Shown: positions 10,312 through 21,401, counted from the first letter of the stretch. The stretch is 64,000 nucleotides of DNA from Bemisia tabaci (GCF_918797505.1 NC_092795.1:26399131-26463130); one strand, 5' to 3'. The notes: generated by a model not told the origin, from the letters alone. Made by a program: numbers and translations.

Positions 10312-10988
10312 TATCTGTCGTTGTAGCGGACAACTTTCAAACTGTTGAAAATTGAATATTTGGGACAGTTTGCGGCTTTACGGAAGCCTAAAACGCGAAA
10401 GCCAATTGGAAATAGATCCCGTATTTCTACTCTTGTTCATAATAAAAACGCTATGAAATAAGGTCTCATAAATGCATGCGGGTCATGTCTCTTTGACACC
10501 CTGTGGCCCAACACCAGCGCTCGGAGCTCCCCTCGTGAAAATGTAAAATGTTGCGGAAAATCTAGATATCGTGTTGATTGCTAATGACAAAGCACACAAG
10601 TTTCTTGACAGCGGTGACTGGGCCGGCATCGGGATCGGCACAAGTGGAGGAGTGGTCCGGGTCTTTCGGGCTACTCGTGCAGAAGGGCGGAGTGGCGCGG
10701 GTGGACGGGGGTGGCGGGGCGAAAGGGTGACATGTAGGGCGGGTTGCCGCCGCGCCCCTGCTCCTCCGCATGAGCGCACAGAGACATCGGGACACGAGAC
10801 CTATGTTTGCTCCTCGCCCCGCATGGAGAGATGCCCCCGATATGCTCCGTGTTACGATATGAGGTTGAGAATCTTTGGGGTGTTGATCCATTCGCTGAGA
10901 GGAGTAAAGGACCGAAGTTATTGTCGCTATACTTTTTTTATGACTATGCCTTTGGATAATGGGTTTAGTAACTGACTTGTTCCTTTAA
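10312..10988. other. Unassigned DNA; GC island 10610-10830
   Basis: The island has long open frames on both strands, a composition effect. The peptides are Arg/Pro/Ala-rich and match nothing I recognise. No element boundary is seen. Confidence 0.45.
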
Positions 10989-10990
10989 TA

Positions 10991-11524
10991 TAGTAGACTC
11001 TGGATTATCCGGCTTCGTATTGTCCGGACTCTGGATTATCCGGATCGATTTTGCAACCATGTAACTGCATACACATTCCGATAAGTGAGCGGATCCGCGG
11101 AGGAACGGTCGCAAGGCATATTGGCGCCTGCAAGGCTGAAGAAATACTTCACGCATTGCGCCAAACAGTGAGGTTGGCATGGAACGCATTAGCGCCTACC
11201 ACATTGCATAAATACTTCTCGCATTACGCCAAACGCAGTGCAGTCGGTTAGTTAGCCTAAAACGCACATTAGCGGCTACAAGACTGTATGAATACTTCAC
11301 GCATTGCGCGCTTTAATCGTTGTATTGTAATTTATCGTTATCGGCCACCATTCACAATCGCCATTGAGTCGTTCAATTTGGCGTTAACCTTTTAAATTTG
11401 TGTTGGTATGTACATGATGTATACATAATAAGAATACTGTGGTGTTGATGGTGGTGTTTGTGTTTACTAATATCATCCGGATCGGGCCCGGCACCAATTA
11501 ATCCGGATAATCCAGAGTCTACTG
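10991..11524. mobile_element. pogo/Tigger-like MITE
   Basis: The ends are TAGTAGACTCTGGATTATCC (left) and GGATAATCCAGAGTCTACTG (right), flanked by TA on both sides (10989-10990, 11525-11526). CAGTAGACTC..ATTATCCGG ends with a TA duplication are the signature of pogo/Tigger elements of the Tc1/mariner superfamily. A second internal copy of the end, GGACTCTGGATTATCCGGAT, lies at 11024-11043. There is no transposase frame. The centre carries three units of the X module (11119-11310). Confidence 0.85.
11119..11310 (+). repeat. X module, three tandem units inside pogo-like MITE
   Basis: Units start with GCGCCT/GCGGCT at 11124, 11192 and 11272 (spacing 68 and 80). Each reads GCGCCTACAAG..., AATACTTC(A/T)CGCATT(G/A)CG, CAAAC, CAGTG. 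The sequence is plainly homologous to the modules in the hAT MITEs and at 53466-53636. Confidence 0.85.
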
Positions 11525-11526
11525 TA

Positions 11527-12075
11527 ATTGGCGCTCCTGATTTGGCTTTTCCTCGTATAAAAAACTTAAGTTTTTGACTTCTTGTCCTTTCGTTAACTTT
11601 TATATTAATTAGTATACTTGTTAGGATAGGAGCTGGCACTGGGTGAACTGTTACTTGATTACCTAAGTCATACCGCTTGACTAAAGATTCAAATGTTAGG
11701 TAGAACATTATATACACAACGAATACTAATATTAATAAAATAATTAAAAATCAGAAATCATAAAAAATGTCATATGCTCTCTAGTAAAACTAGCACTTTT
11801 TTGAAACCTGATATAAACTCCCCACACCTATTTCTAAAGAAGGGTTTAAATCTTTTTTATAAATCTTAAATTTACCGCAATTTCTGCCCGCATACTGTGC
11901 ACTGTGCTTCTTGACGGTTTCAGGAATTTTCGTCCAATTGGACACAAAAGCATTGGAAAAATTTTCTCATAACCCTCTTGGCACATATCAAAATTCTGAA
12001 CTGTTGCAAATATGTGTCTCTTCAAAGTTCACTATATAAGGGTCTAAAAGACCTAATTTCATCGCACATTAGTTA
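11527..12075. other. AT-rich DNA, no gene seen
   Basis: No protein similarity and no element ends recognised. Confidence 0.5.
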
Positions 12076-12490
12076 CACTGAAAAAAAAAATGTCGGTGTA
12101 TTTACTAAGAAAAGGGTAAAATTACCAAGAATTCACGGTTCTATTTGATCCCCGTTTTTTCTTGGTAAAATTACCATTTATGGAATTGGTAATTTTACCA
12201 AGAAATTTCGGTAATATTATTGACATTCTCGGTAATTTTACTGGACCCCGATAAAAACGCCAATTTTTTTTATCGACTGTGGTAGAATTACCGAGATAAA
12301 ATGGCAAAGTTACCGGGAATTGATTACCAATAAAAGTGGTATTCTTACCTGAAAAAAAACGGTAAAAATACCGGTTTTTAGGTAAACTTACCAGTCTGTC
12401 TTGGTAAAATTACCAATAAATGGTAAAAAAAGTAAGATGGTAAAGGTACCAACGGACCTTGGTCAAAACGCCGAGAATTTTTTTTCAGTG
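12076..12490. mobile_element. 415-bp MITE, family A (copy 1)
   Basis: It begins CACTGAAAAAAAAAA and ends AATTTTTTTTCAGTG, flanked by TA on both sides (12074-12075, 12491-12492). The interior is packed with dyads of the form GGTAA..TTACC, including GGTAAAATTACC at 12115-12126. Copies 2 and 3 (21402-21815 and 37238-37652) have almost the same length and sequence, so amplification is recent. It has no coding capacity. TA duplication suggests a Tc1/mariner-type transposase. Confidence 0.9.
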
Positions 12491-12492
12491 TA

Positions 12493-13370
12493 AAACCAGG
12501 AAAGGACTAATATCTGCAGCTAGCGCAGAGCTCTTCCGAACGGCAGTCGAGATGACGGATGGCCTGGAGAGTGCCGGAGGCCGGGGCCCAATGACGCCTC
12601 GCCAGTCGGGGCCGCGGCCGGAGCCTGCGGCGGATCATCCAATTGGGCCGCAATCAAAGCTCGTCGACGAGGGGAGGGGGAGAGGGGGGGTGGCGGGCAC
12701 CACAAAGACGCAGGTAATTGGAAAGTTGTCGTGCAGTGATGCTCACGCCGGAATGTAAATTCTCGCTCCGTGGATCGGATCAAAGTCCGCGTCGAAAAAA
12801 CAACCCGCCAATGCGCTTAACAGAATCAACTCCTGGGCGGCTTCGTCAGGAAGCGCTGTTGCCGCTTCTTCACGAAATACTGTATTTTTGAAAACAAAAT
12901 TTGGAGGGGTGGCTACATTAGAGTCCTTTTATACCGACAGCTAAGACAATTTGAATCCATTTCTGATTGGTTCCCGTATTTAAGGCCTCCACAGTGTCAC
13001 AAACAGGAATGAAGATTGCATTTTCACCGATTGCAAAGATTATAATCTGGAATGGACCGGGGAATTACGGGTTCGACAAGGAACAAACGGAATGAGATAA
13101 GGGACGGAGAAAGGAATTTGAGAATGAGCCGATCGAAGATTACGAAAAACGTTCAATTTGTGTAATCTTTATTCCTGTTTGTGACTCCATGAGGGGGTGT
13201 TGTCTTAACTCTCAGTATAAAGGGACTCTAGGCTACATCAGTGGTCATTCAAATGGACCTTTGTCTAAAAAAACTCAGAATTGCATTATCCTATCCAGAG
13301 TGACATACTATTGAACCTTCTCTACGCAGTTCAGAAGTGGCTGCTCACAGAGAAAATGTTCCAAGGATAT
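12493..13370. other. Intergenic DNA; GC island 12540-12790
   Basis: The island contains CCAATTGGGCCGCAATCAAAG and GGTAATTGG words and no conserved frame. 12800-13370 includes a loose inverted pair, AGTCCTTTTATACCGACAG near 12930 and CAGTATAAAGGGACTCTAG near 13213, suggesting an old foldback element of about 310 bp. Nothing coding. Confidence 0.4.
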
Positions 13371-13491
13371 ATGAACGTGTTTATGCCAAAAAGAACTTAA
13401 AGCACCATTGAATAAAGCACGCAAATTCGGTGCATACAGTTCTTCTCATTCAGTTCACTCGTAAGTTTCTTTTAGAATAAATACGTCCATA
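13371..13491. mobile_element. Short MITE, family N (copy 2)
   Basis: Left end ATGAACGTGTTTATGCCAAA with AAGAACTTA mirrors the right end TAAGTTTCTTTTAGAATAAA with TACGTCCAT. Same ends as 1956-2032 and 28684-28833. Non-coding. Confidence 0.65.
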
Positions 13492-13683
13492 TAAACTCAA
13501 AATTGAGTAGTTGATATGTGAGCTTCAAAACGACTACTATCATTTTGCGGCAAAACAGGGGAAAAAAGTAAAAAAAAAACGGAGTTGTGGCTGTTTGAAT
13601 TTTGCAGTTCATAAAAATACGTGTTCGTTTAAGAGAAATCTTTGTAAAATTTGAATTTGTCTTGCTCAGGACTCGAATTCGGC

Positions 13684-13872
13684 CGTATTTCTATCAAACG
13701 AAACTAAGCGCCAATTAGAACTAGCGCGTTCCGTCAAACGGACCTAAGCGCCATGGAAAAGCATTGAGAGTATAGGACGGAATAAGCCGGACGCCCGATT
13801 CCGCCGCCAATCCAAGCCCCCCTCTACTTTCTTCACCCTATGGCGCTTAGGTCCGTTTGATAGAAATACGTC
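13684..13872. mobile_element. Foldback element, TATCAAACG..AAGCGCCA ends
   Basis: CGTATTTCTATCAAACGAAA with CTAAGCGCCA at 13684-13713 is mirrored by TGGCGCTTAGG with TCCGTTTGATAGAAATACG at 13841-13870. A third copy of CGGACCTAAGCGCCATGG is internal (about 13739-13756). No coding frame and no certain target duplication. Confidence 0.65.
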
Positions 13873-14625
13873 CAATGGAGGAACTAAAACGCGGTTTTCG
13901 TCCCTGAATGGCCAAAAAATAAAAGTAACTTATTATAATGTACTGTTTCAGATTCTATGGAGAATTTTCTGTGAAATCTTGAAATCCGATTTTTTTAATC
14001 CTACTTTACAAACTTTAGAAACTTTTGCCTTTGTGAACAAAAATATTTTATCACATGAGCGATCTTGATCGCCCCGTGAATGCTCACCAACATATTACAC
14101 ATCATTTTCCCCAATACTTGAATTGTCAGCCTCCTTACAAGCTACAACCTGGCCTTTGGCCCAAAACGGCAATACTGGAAAGGGGCCACCGGTGCGGACC
14201 GCGGGGGCGGCGGAGTTCAAAGGCGCTGGGCCCCGCGGCCGCGGGCTTTGTTATCACAAACGGTGCACGGATCAGCGCGCATCAGCGACACTTTGGCGCC
14301 ACCCCCTGCCGCCCTCCCGACACGCCTCGGGGCGAACCGCAATCACTTTGTTGCTCAATCCCAGCGCCCCCCCCCCCAACCACACCCACACGTCAGTCCT
14401 CACTCGGGTGCCTCGGCACCTTATTAACCCCTCAGGTTTCAACCGCAGATCCCCTTTGACTCACCTGCGCTCCTGCGACGTGCTAATATCCCGCCTTTGT
14501 TTGTCGTCCCTTGAGTCACTCGTCCGCGCGATCAAAGTCCTCGATTCATCCCTCGATCCCTGTGATTGCCGTATCTTGATTTTGTTTTCCTACCTTGGAA
14601 ATTTTGGCGATGAAGGAACTCTATT
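13873..14625. other. Intergenic DNA; GC island 14160-14560
   Basis: The island has GGGGCC/GCGGCC strings, a C-run at 14369-14378 and homeodomain-type words. A long open frame through it continues into the foldback element beyond 14626, showing it is not a real gene. Confidence 0.45.
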
Positions 14626-15409
14626 ACACGGAGAAAAAACCGGAGAAAAAAATTCCATGACACAATACAAATCTTACTATAACACCAATTTTCAGACGCA
14701 CGCCCTTTCGGGGACTTGACAGACCTTTAAAAATGTTTATACTTCTTTTTCAAAACGATTAATTAATTCACTCAAAACGATGATAAATATAAAAAATTAG
14801 AGACACCTCAACGCGCGTTAATGTGGAAATAAAGCGAAGGAAAGGATGCGAGTTGATGACGGCGCAGGGATACAACTATACGTACTTGATGGATGTCCGT
14901 GCGGTATCTACAAAATTGAAGGCGCGATGCGTCGCGAGAAGAGCTCGAAACGCTTCACTCCTTGCTACCGATGAGGTGTCGCTTGGATTTGAGAGAAAAG
15001 TGAAAAAAATAACGAGGCCCGAATACACCTCTCCTGTCACCGGCTGTGTTGCTCACGTAGCCCTTGAAGTACCAACACAAAAAGACAAACGGTATCAAAG
15101 ACAATATGAAAATAAAGCAAGGTAAAGGATGCGAGTTGATGACGGCGCAGAGATACAACTATTCGTACTTGATGGATGTCCGTGCGTATCTGCAAAATTG
15201 AAGGCGCGATGGCGAGAGACGTGAACTCGCAAAGCTCCGTTCTCCGTTGCCAATTAGGTTTCCCGTAGACTCGGGAGAAAAATAAAAAAAAACGAGGCTC
15301 GAATACTTCTATTTTATGTTCGACTGGGTTGCTCGCGTAGCTTTTGAAATTGTGGTGATCCGTATAGATCAAAGTTTGTTTTTAACCGTGGCGGGATTTT
15401 TATGTTTCA

Positions 15410-15480
15410 CGGAGAAAAAAACTTCGTGCGTAGGACCCGAAGTTGAGGTCATATGGATCTCTGAAGTTTTATGATCACGG
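15410..15480 (+). repeat. Half copy of family B palindrome
   Basis: CACGGAGAAAAAAACTTCGT, then GGACCCGAAGTTGAGGTCAT and ATGGATCTCTGAAGTTT, breaking off at a GATCACGGATCAC word where the foldback arm starts. It is the centre of FB1. Confidence 0.8.
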
Positions 15481-15833
15481 ATCACAAAATTTTAAAAGCT
15501 ACGCGAGCAACCCAGCCGAAGATGAAAAAGAAGTAATCGAGCCTCGTTTTTTTAATTTTTCTCCCGAGTCTACGGGAAACCTAATTGGCAACGGAGAACG
15601 GAGCTTTGCGAGTTCACGTCTCTCGCCATCGCGCCTTCAATTTTGCAGATACCGCACGGACATCCATCAAGTACGAATAGTTGTATCTCTGCGCCGTCAT
15701 CAACTCGCATCCTTTCCCTTGCTTTATTTCCATATTGCTTTGATACTGTTTGTCTTTTTATGTTGGTACTTTAAGGGCTACGTGAGCAACACAGCCGGTA
15801 ACAGGAAAGGTGTATTCGGGCCTAGTTATTTTT

Positions 15834-16277
15834 AGCGGCTCTGGTGCTTGCACTAGAGCTGCTATTCCGGACGGTCCCAGCTGGGGAGTATCAACGGACC
15901 ATGTTACATTGGAGAGACCGCGTGTTGGTTGATGGGAATCGGCGCCATTTTCTGCTGTTTAGGGGGGACTGATTTTATTTTAATTGATATCTTTTTCCTG
16001 TGAGTGAATGCTATGTTGTGTAGTGTATTTTTGGAATCATGGTGATACTGTCAATAATTCAAAACGGGTCTGTGCTTTAATCTCGCACTGGAAAAAATGT
16101 ACTTTACGTTTAAAATTTGAAAATTCAAATCTATAAGTTTTCGCGCTTTTTTCGAAGAATGCCGTGGTTGGAGCTTCCTAGTCATACTACTCGACATCAG
16201 CTGATAGCAAACAAAGGTTACCAAGGAGCAAGGAAACCGTAAACGCGTAACAACTACCTACCGTCGCCAGAGCCGCT
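15834..16277. mobile_element. Nested insertion with AGCGGCTCTGG ends
   Basis: AGCGGCTCTGGTG (15834-15846) and CGCCAGAGCCGCT (16265-16277) are perfect inverted ends bounding 444 bp. The insert interrupts the 'GGGCCTCGTTATTTTTTTCACTT' stretch that is continuous in the other foldback copy near 42436-42460. No clean duplication is seen, and extra unexplained sequence lies between 16278 and 16310. No coding frame. Confidence 0.7.
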
Positions 16278-16674
16278 TTCCGACGCGAATGCGTTGGAGC
16301 TTCCTGCTTGTTTTCACTTTTCTCTGGAATCCAAGCGATACCTCATTGGCAGCAAGGAGCGAAACGTTTCGAGCTCTTCTCGCGCCGCATCGCGCCTTCA
16401 ATTTTGTAGATACCACACGGACATCCATCAAGTACGAATAGTTGTATCTCTGCGCCGTCATCAACTCGCATCCTTTCCTTCGCTTTATTTCTACATTAAC
16501 GCGCGATGAGGTGTCTCTAATTTTTTTGATATTTATTATCGTTTTGAATGAATTGATTAATCGTTTTGAAAAAGAAGTATAAACATTTTTAAAGGTCTCC
16601 CAAGTCTCCGAAAGGGCGTACATCTGAAAATTGGTGTTGTAGCAAGATTTGTATCGTGTCATGGAATTTTTTTC

Positions 16675-16775
16675 AGACGACTATCCTAAGAAATTCCTAG
16701 CCAGGTCAAAATGGCCCGACTATCAGTTCCGGGGGAGTCACAATGGTGGGTGAGGGGTATATTACCAAAAATTTG

Positions 16776-16807
<32 letters not shown>

Positions 16808-17335
16808 TTACATTTCTTACTTTCAAAAACTTAGAAATTACATAAATGCTACTTGAAAAACTATCAAACTCAATATCTCTAAATAGGGGTCGATCTGACC
16901 CGACTTAAAACTTGGCATCATCATCATCATTAATATAAACTTCGAAGGATTCTGCCTTTTTCTATTTCACTCGAGGGGAAGTGTCCCCTCCCGGACTCTC
17001 TTCCCCACCCGGTGACTGACGCTGCGCTGTGCTGAACGGTTCAGCCTGAACCTTTCCCCTACGTCTGACCGTTCCCACTCCTCTGTCAATCGAACCATAT
17101 GCCACCGCTTACGTATTGTCGCTCGCCCACCCAGGTACCTAGCGCCAGCGGTCAGTTGATGATAAATCTCGATCATGCTCCTACGCAGCTACGCATTGAC
17201 TACGCCAGCTAATTACTTTCTAATAATTAGAATTTCTTCGATAATAGTTTTCTTTATTTATTCGACTGCATTTTTTTCTCTGTTCTACTGTGATTTCCTT
17301 GGTTCTCTACCGTGTTTTTCCTAAATCTCTGAGTC
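16675..17335. other. Intergenic DNA with poly(A) run 16783-16807
   Basis: A run of about 25 A could be a retroelement tail, but no coding remnant precedes it. 16920-16935 has (ATC)n. 16965-17180 is more GC-rich with no conserved frame. Confidence 0.45.
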
Positions 17336-17532
17336 AGAAATCTGAAGCACTTCGGTATGCACAGAGTACTTCAGATGTGTGACCTGAAATCTTCGGTATA
17401 TACCGAACTACTTCAATTGTCTGACCCGAACTTCGGCAGATGGACCTTAACTTTTCGGATGCGTGATCCGAAAACTTGAGAGATCCATATGATCTCAGCT
17501 TCGGGTTCCATGCACAAATTTTTTTCTCCGTG
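17336..17532. repeat. Truncated family B palindromic element
   Basis: Begins in the central repeat (CTGAAGCACTTCGGTATGC), passes through two GTCTGACC/GTGTGACC units and ends with GATCTCAGCTTCGGGTTCC and TTTTTTTCTCCGTG. The left half is missing. Confidence 0.75.
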
Positions 17533-18797
17533 TTTCCTTTTAGGGGACGCAACTAAAATTTCAGTAAATTTTTTTTAGAAAAGTAAAGAAAAAAAAAAAG
17601 AAAAAAAAAGTGGCTAACGATGGTTCCTCACCTTCACGAGTGGTTGGCTGTTTTTACTAAGTGGGAACCGTCCATTTTAAGATATAGTCTATTTCTTGCC
17701 CTGCCATTATTATTCTACAAGTTAATTGTGGATTGAGAATTTCATAATGTTTTCTATGAAATCTTCAAAATATAGTGATAAAAAATTTGCAACTACTACA
17801 AAATCGGCTCGCGAAGCGAGTGAACGGGGGGGTCCAGGGGGCGTAGCTCCCGGCTAGGCGTGACGGGCGCGCGAAGCGCGCCCAGAACGGCTAGTATAAC
17901 AAAAAAGTCTCAACCACTCAGGGGTCAACGTGTCAATCATGGTGAATTTGTTCGTTCAATAACAACTGGCAAGCAGAATGAGGTCATGGCATTCACTTTA
18001 AGTTTCTGCATTGAATTTTATTGAAGTAGTACGAATTGCTCTTAAGCTTAAACGCGAGGAAGATAGGCAATAGACAAACGTGAAAAGGAAATTGCAAAAT
18101 TGAAAAGGATCGATTCGCAAACAGACAAAGTAAAGGACTCCCAGTAGACAAAAGGTGAGGGGGAGGAGTTGACGGACGGATTTGACGGGCTCTGATGGGA
18201 CTTGAAGGCCTCGTGCTCCACATTGTTGTCAGATCTTTGAATGACCTACTGTACAGCAAAATTTAACCCATACTATCAACGCTAATTTTCATTAGATGAC
18301 TGATAAGTCAAATGGTAAGCAATATTTTTGACACTCAAGCCTCGGTTTAACAAAGTCTCTGTGCCAAGTCCTTATAGCACCGTACACCACCCGCCAGTAA
18401 ATGAGTCACTGAGGGGTCGAATCAGGTTCAAAAATCCGAATTTTAGTTTCAATTCAATTTTCAACTTCTACTTCCTACTTAAGACTTCCTTTGCTAGAGC
18501 CGAAGTTCGGTTTCACATTCCACCAAAAATTTTCTTTGGCTGGCGATATGAACCCACAAATGCTATCTGAACCTCAGTTCATATTCTGAAATTTTTCCTT
18601 CATATTTACACGGAGGAAAATGATTGGTATACTTAACCACATTCGTAGCTAATTTTTGCGTAAATCGAAGAGTATGATTGAATCAACGATACTATGTTGT
18701 AAAGTATGCCACTTTTTCAGTTTTTCGGCAGAGGAGATGGCAAGTCTAAACGCATTTTTCGGGCGACGCCAAAATCAGCTGTCGGTATAACCGTGCC
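17533..18797. other. Intergenic DNA, no gene seen
   Basis: Contains A-rich 17575-17612 and the GC hairpin cluster annotated separately. No protein similarity or element ends otherwise. Confidence 0.45.
17806..17883. repeat. Cluster of GC-rich GAA-loop hairpins
   Basis: CTCGCGAAGCGAG at 17808-17820 and GGGCGCGCGAAGCGCGCCC at 17865-17883 are perfect hairpins, both containing GCGAAGC. d(GCGAAGC) is known as an exceptionally stable DNA mini-hairpin with a GA-closed loop. Between them are GGGGGGGTCCAGGGGGCG and GTAGCTCCCGG. The cluster stands out from AT-rich flanks. Confidence 0.8.
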
Positions 18798-19073
18798 GCA
18801 CGGAGAAAAAGACTTCGTGCATGGGAGTCAAGGGACCCGAAGTTGAGGTCATATGGATCTCTGAAGTTTTCTGATCACGCATCCGAAAACTTGAGGTCTA
18901 GCTGTCAAAGTTCGGGTCAAAATCGAGGCGCTTCGGTATGTACCGGAGTACTTCAGATGTCTGACCCGAACTTCGGCAGCTCGACCTCAAGTTTTTACAT
19001 ACGTGATCCGAAAACTTCAGAGATCCATATGACCTCAACTTCGGGTCCCACGCACAAAGTTTTTTCTCCGTGC
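18798..19073. mobile_element. Palindromic element, family B (full copy)
   Basis: Runs from GCACGGAGAAAAAGACTTCG to AAGTTTTTTCTCCGTGC. The arms carry GACCCGAAGTTGAGGTCATA and TGGATCTCTGAAGTTTTC, with their complements. The centre holds CTTCGGTATGTACCGGAG. Non-coding. Other full copies: 32314-32630, 41737-42047. Confidence 0.9.
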
Positions 19074-19812
19074 GACAATTCTTAGACTATAAACTAATAC
19101 TACCAGCTTTGTAAGCAAATCTATCTGACTAAATTTAAGCTGATCGATGCAACAAACGCTGTATTAATTCCAAGATTCAACAGAATCCGTCATTCATTTT
19201 TTATCGCGTACCCCAAGCTAAAATCTCGCGATTTCCCACAAAAATCGGCAGCTCCGAGAGGGCACCGTGAGGAGGGGGTGGGGGTCGTGGGGGGGGGGGG
19301 GTGTCGGTAGGGGGATTGACGCGCGGGCGAAAAGACGGTGGAAGCCATTAAGCTCTCTCAGGAAGTGAAACTCATTGGTTTTATCAGTCAACCGAATTAG
19401 ACTATCACACTCTTCCCTGGCGAAGCGGGAAGGAAGACGGAGGTGGAAAGCGAACACACGCGAGCGATGAGGGGGGCGCGAGGTGGGGGGGGGCGCATCC
19501 CCGACGTGTGACGTCCGCGCCCCTCCCGCGCTCTTCCTTCCTGTGATTCGAGGATCCGCCCGCGCATCCGACCAATGACGGCTTATCCAGCTTTTCCTGC
19601 CGCCGCCGCCGCCCCCCTTTCCGCCGTCCGCCTGTCGCGAGCCCTTTCTTTGCGCCGCGAGCCTCAGGTAATTAATATTCGGGGCTAATTAGAAGTTTGG
19701 AGACTCCAACATGGCGCCCTCGGTGCCTTCGAGCGTTTCCTTCGCGGGGCGCTAGGTGACGTCACACCAGACACAAAGGCTTTCGCAAAGCGGCTTGGAT
19801 TAGAGTACATTT
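19074..19812. other. Intergenic DNA; GC island 19440-19770
   Basis: G-run at 19288-19298. The island contains GCCGCC repeats (about 19600-19612), GGTAATTAATATTCGGGGC (19667-19685), CCAACATGGCGCC and a perfect TGACGTCA (19757-19764). The AATTAATATTC and GGGGCTAATTAG words suggest homeodomain binding. There is no frame that looks like a protein family. Regulatory role inferred only. Confidence 0.45.
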
Positions 19813-20195
19813 ATAGGGAGAGTATGGACAACTCGATTTATGTATAGCTCTTGGGGCCCAAAAGGGCGACAACGTGAAAAATGAAAATTACTAAAAAAGT
19901 GCCGCTGCCAATATCTATGCATTTGAAGGGCCGACAGCGCATTCTAAACAAGCGTTTTAAAGGATCAAGACATTGAAACTGAGAAAATGTAAGCTAAATT
20001 AAAGTTTTATACGTGCTTTAATAATTTTTGATCATCAGTGTAAATACTTGAAATGAGAAAATTAGTACCACTGGATAGTGCGAGGTTATAGGTTGGCTGC
20101 TCTTTTGTGCTCCAAGAGCTGCATGATCTGATCAAACCTAACCTCCTTTTCGAGTTGTCCATACTCACCCTATAAAGGTAAACACTTTGAAGCAA
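19795..20195. mobile_element. Foldback element, family F (copy 1)
   Basis: TATAGGGAGAGTATGGACAA with CTCG (19812-19835) is mirrored by CGAG with TTGTCCATACTCACCCTATA (20151-20174). A second inner pair is GCTCTTGGGGCCCAAAAG near 19849 and its partner near 20098. Non-coding. The other copy is at 50053-50650. Confidence 0.75.
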
Positions 20196-20761
20196 ATGAA
20201 TAGATATTTCGATCGCGAAGTTGGATAATTTCGGAGGCGCCAAGATAATGTTTCAGGTCACTTCTACCATTCAAGATTTTTGAATATTGGAATTTGGAGT
20301 TGGAATTCAAATTATTAGTTAAAAAATGTCACCCGGTGACAAGGTTTTAAACAATCGATCGAACAGAACCCGCACACATAGGATCAGTAGAATTCTTCAC
20401 CGTGGAAAACAATACCAGTCAGTTTACTCGCATAAGTGCGCCTTCGTTTTCGTCTGATACTTTGCAATACTTCTGTGGCGGAATAGTTGCTCAGAGCGCC
20501 TTCGACAATGTCGCTTCAACTTGATAGCAAAAGATCTCGATTGCCGCTGATAGTACTCTCAAGCACAATCGCAGTTACGCATTTTCCCATCATCGGCGAT
20601 GTGGTAAAACACACTCGTACTTTAATTTGCGACTTTGCAAGTTGTTCACTGTATATTTCAAACAAAATTTCACTATTATTGTTTCTCGTAAACCATTGAG
20701 ACACCTAAGGTCAGAGACACAATACTATCTGCATTACTTGCACTTTTGAAGGTTGTGTATT
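20196..20761. other. AT-rich DNA, no gene seen
   Basis: No recognisable frame or element end. Confidence 0.5.
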
Positions 20762-20998
20762 CTGCCGTGCTAAGGAAGAACGCCGTATAGACATTCGAGA
20801 GTTGCCAAATTTCCCTTGATTAAACATGTATTTTTAACGATATTCATGCACATTTTTCTTTAAAATTAGATTAAATTGCGTACGAAATTGTCTAAAAGTT
20901 TTGGGGAAAAAAATATTCACAATTTTCCCTGCAGATTCGGTTTTTTATCGATTGGCAACGTCTGAAGACTCGTACGGCGTTCGTCCTTAGCACGGCAG
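20762..20998. mobile_element. MITE, family G (copy with good ends)
   Basis: CTGCCGTGCTAAGGAAGAAC and CGCCGTATAG at the left mirror GTACGGCGTTCGTCCTTAGC and ACGGCAG at the right. TATT flanks both sides (20758-20761 and 20999-21002), a probable 4-bp duplication. The other good copy (39623-39881) has AATA, the complement, on both sides. The interior has TTTATCG and AAATTTCCC words near the ends. Superfamily unassigned. Confidence 0.8.
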
Positions 20999-21002
20999 TA
21001 TT

Positions 21003-21401
21003 AATCATGCTTTTTGGGGCTTTGCAAGGGCAATATGATGTATAAAATAGGGCTTAAGAAATTTCGTGACCCGGTTAAGGAAATGGTTTGGGCAAACTTT
21101 GAAAGAATGTACCCCAAAAACGATTTCGAAAATATCTTTTCGTATTTTATTTTTCAACAAAATAACGACTTGCTCCATTTTTTCTAACTTTTCTTTATGT
21201 TTCTTTCATTCTCCTACGATTTTTCGTAAATATTTGAAGCCGTGATACTGGTCGGTTCCTCTATATAAAAAATGAAATATGAACAAAGCATTTAAAAAAG
21301 CTCTAACTGAGTTACGTGTTTCCAAAATTTAACTGTTTGTTTTGGCTCTCGACATATTTGCCTTAAAGGTTAAGTCACTTTTTTCAGAACGCGGCACACT
21401 T
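21003..21401. other. AT-rich DNA, no gene seen
   Basis: Nothing recognisable. Confidence 0.5.

Larger units (their letters stand above)
14626..16674. mobile_element. Large composite foldback element FB1
   Basis: Two arms of roughly 0.8-1 kb face each other. Outer arms: 14626-14820 (ACACGGAGAAAAAACC..TTCCATGACAC) mirrors 16505-16674 (GTGTCATGGAA..TTTTCAG). Middle arms: 14821-15070 mirrors 16290-16505. Inner arms: 15120-15370 mirrors 15480-15760. The centre (15410-15480) is half of a family B palindrome with the ACGGAGAAAAA end. Each arm repeats a core around 'GATGACGGCGCAGAGATACA' and 'GATGGATGTCCGTGCGG'. The right arm is interrupted by another element at 15834-16277. A matching right arm plus full centre is at 41737-42745. 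No transposase; peptides from it are palindrome translations. Confidence 0.8.

Noticed and set aside
12076..12490. CRISPR-like spacing of GGTAA/TTACC words in family A
   Set aside because: The words are dyads of variable spacing in a bounded transposon with terminal repeats, and no repeats of CRISPR length exist.
14123..14719. 198-codon open frame on the plus strand
   Set aside because: It runs from a GC-rich island into the foldback element without any domain; openness follows base composition.
15443..15835. 130-codon frame, similar peptides at 14823 and 42083
   Set aside because: The recurrent peptide (for example RTDIHQVRIVVSLRRHQLAS) comes from the foldback core, occurs in alternative frames and has no start or domain; treated as repeat DNA.
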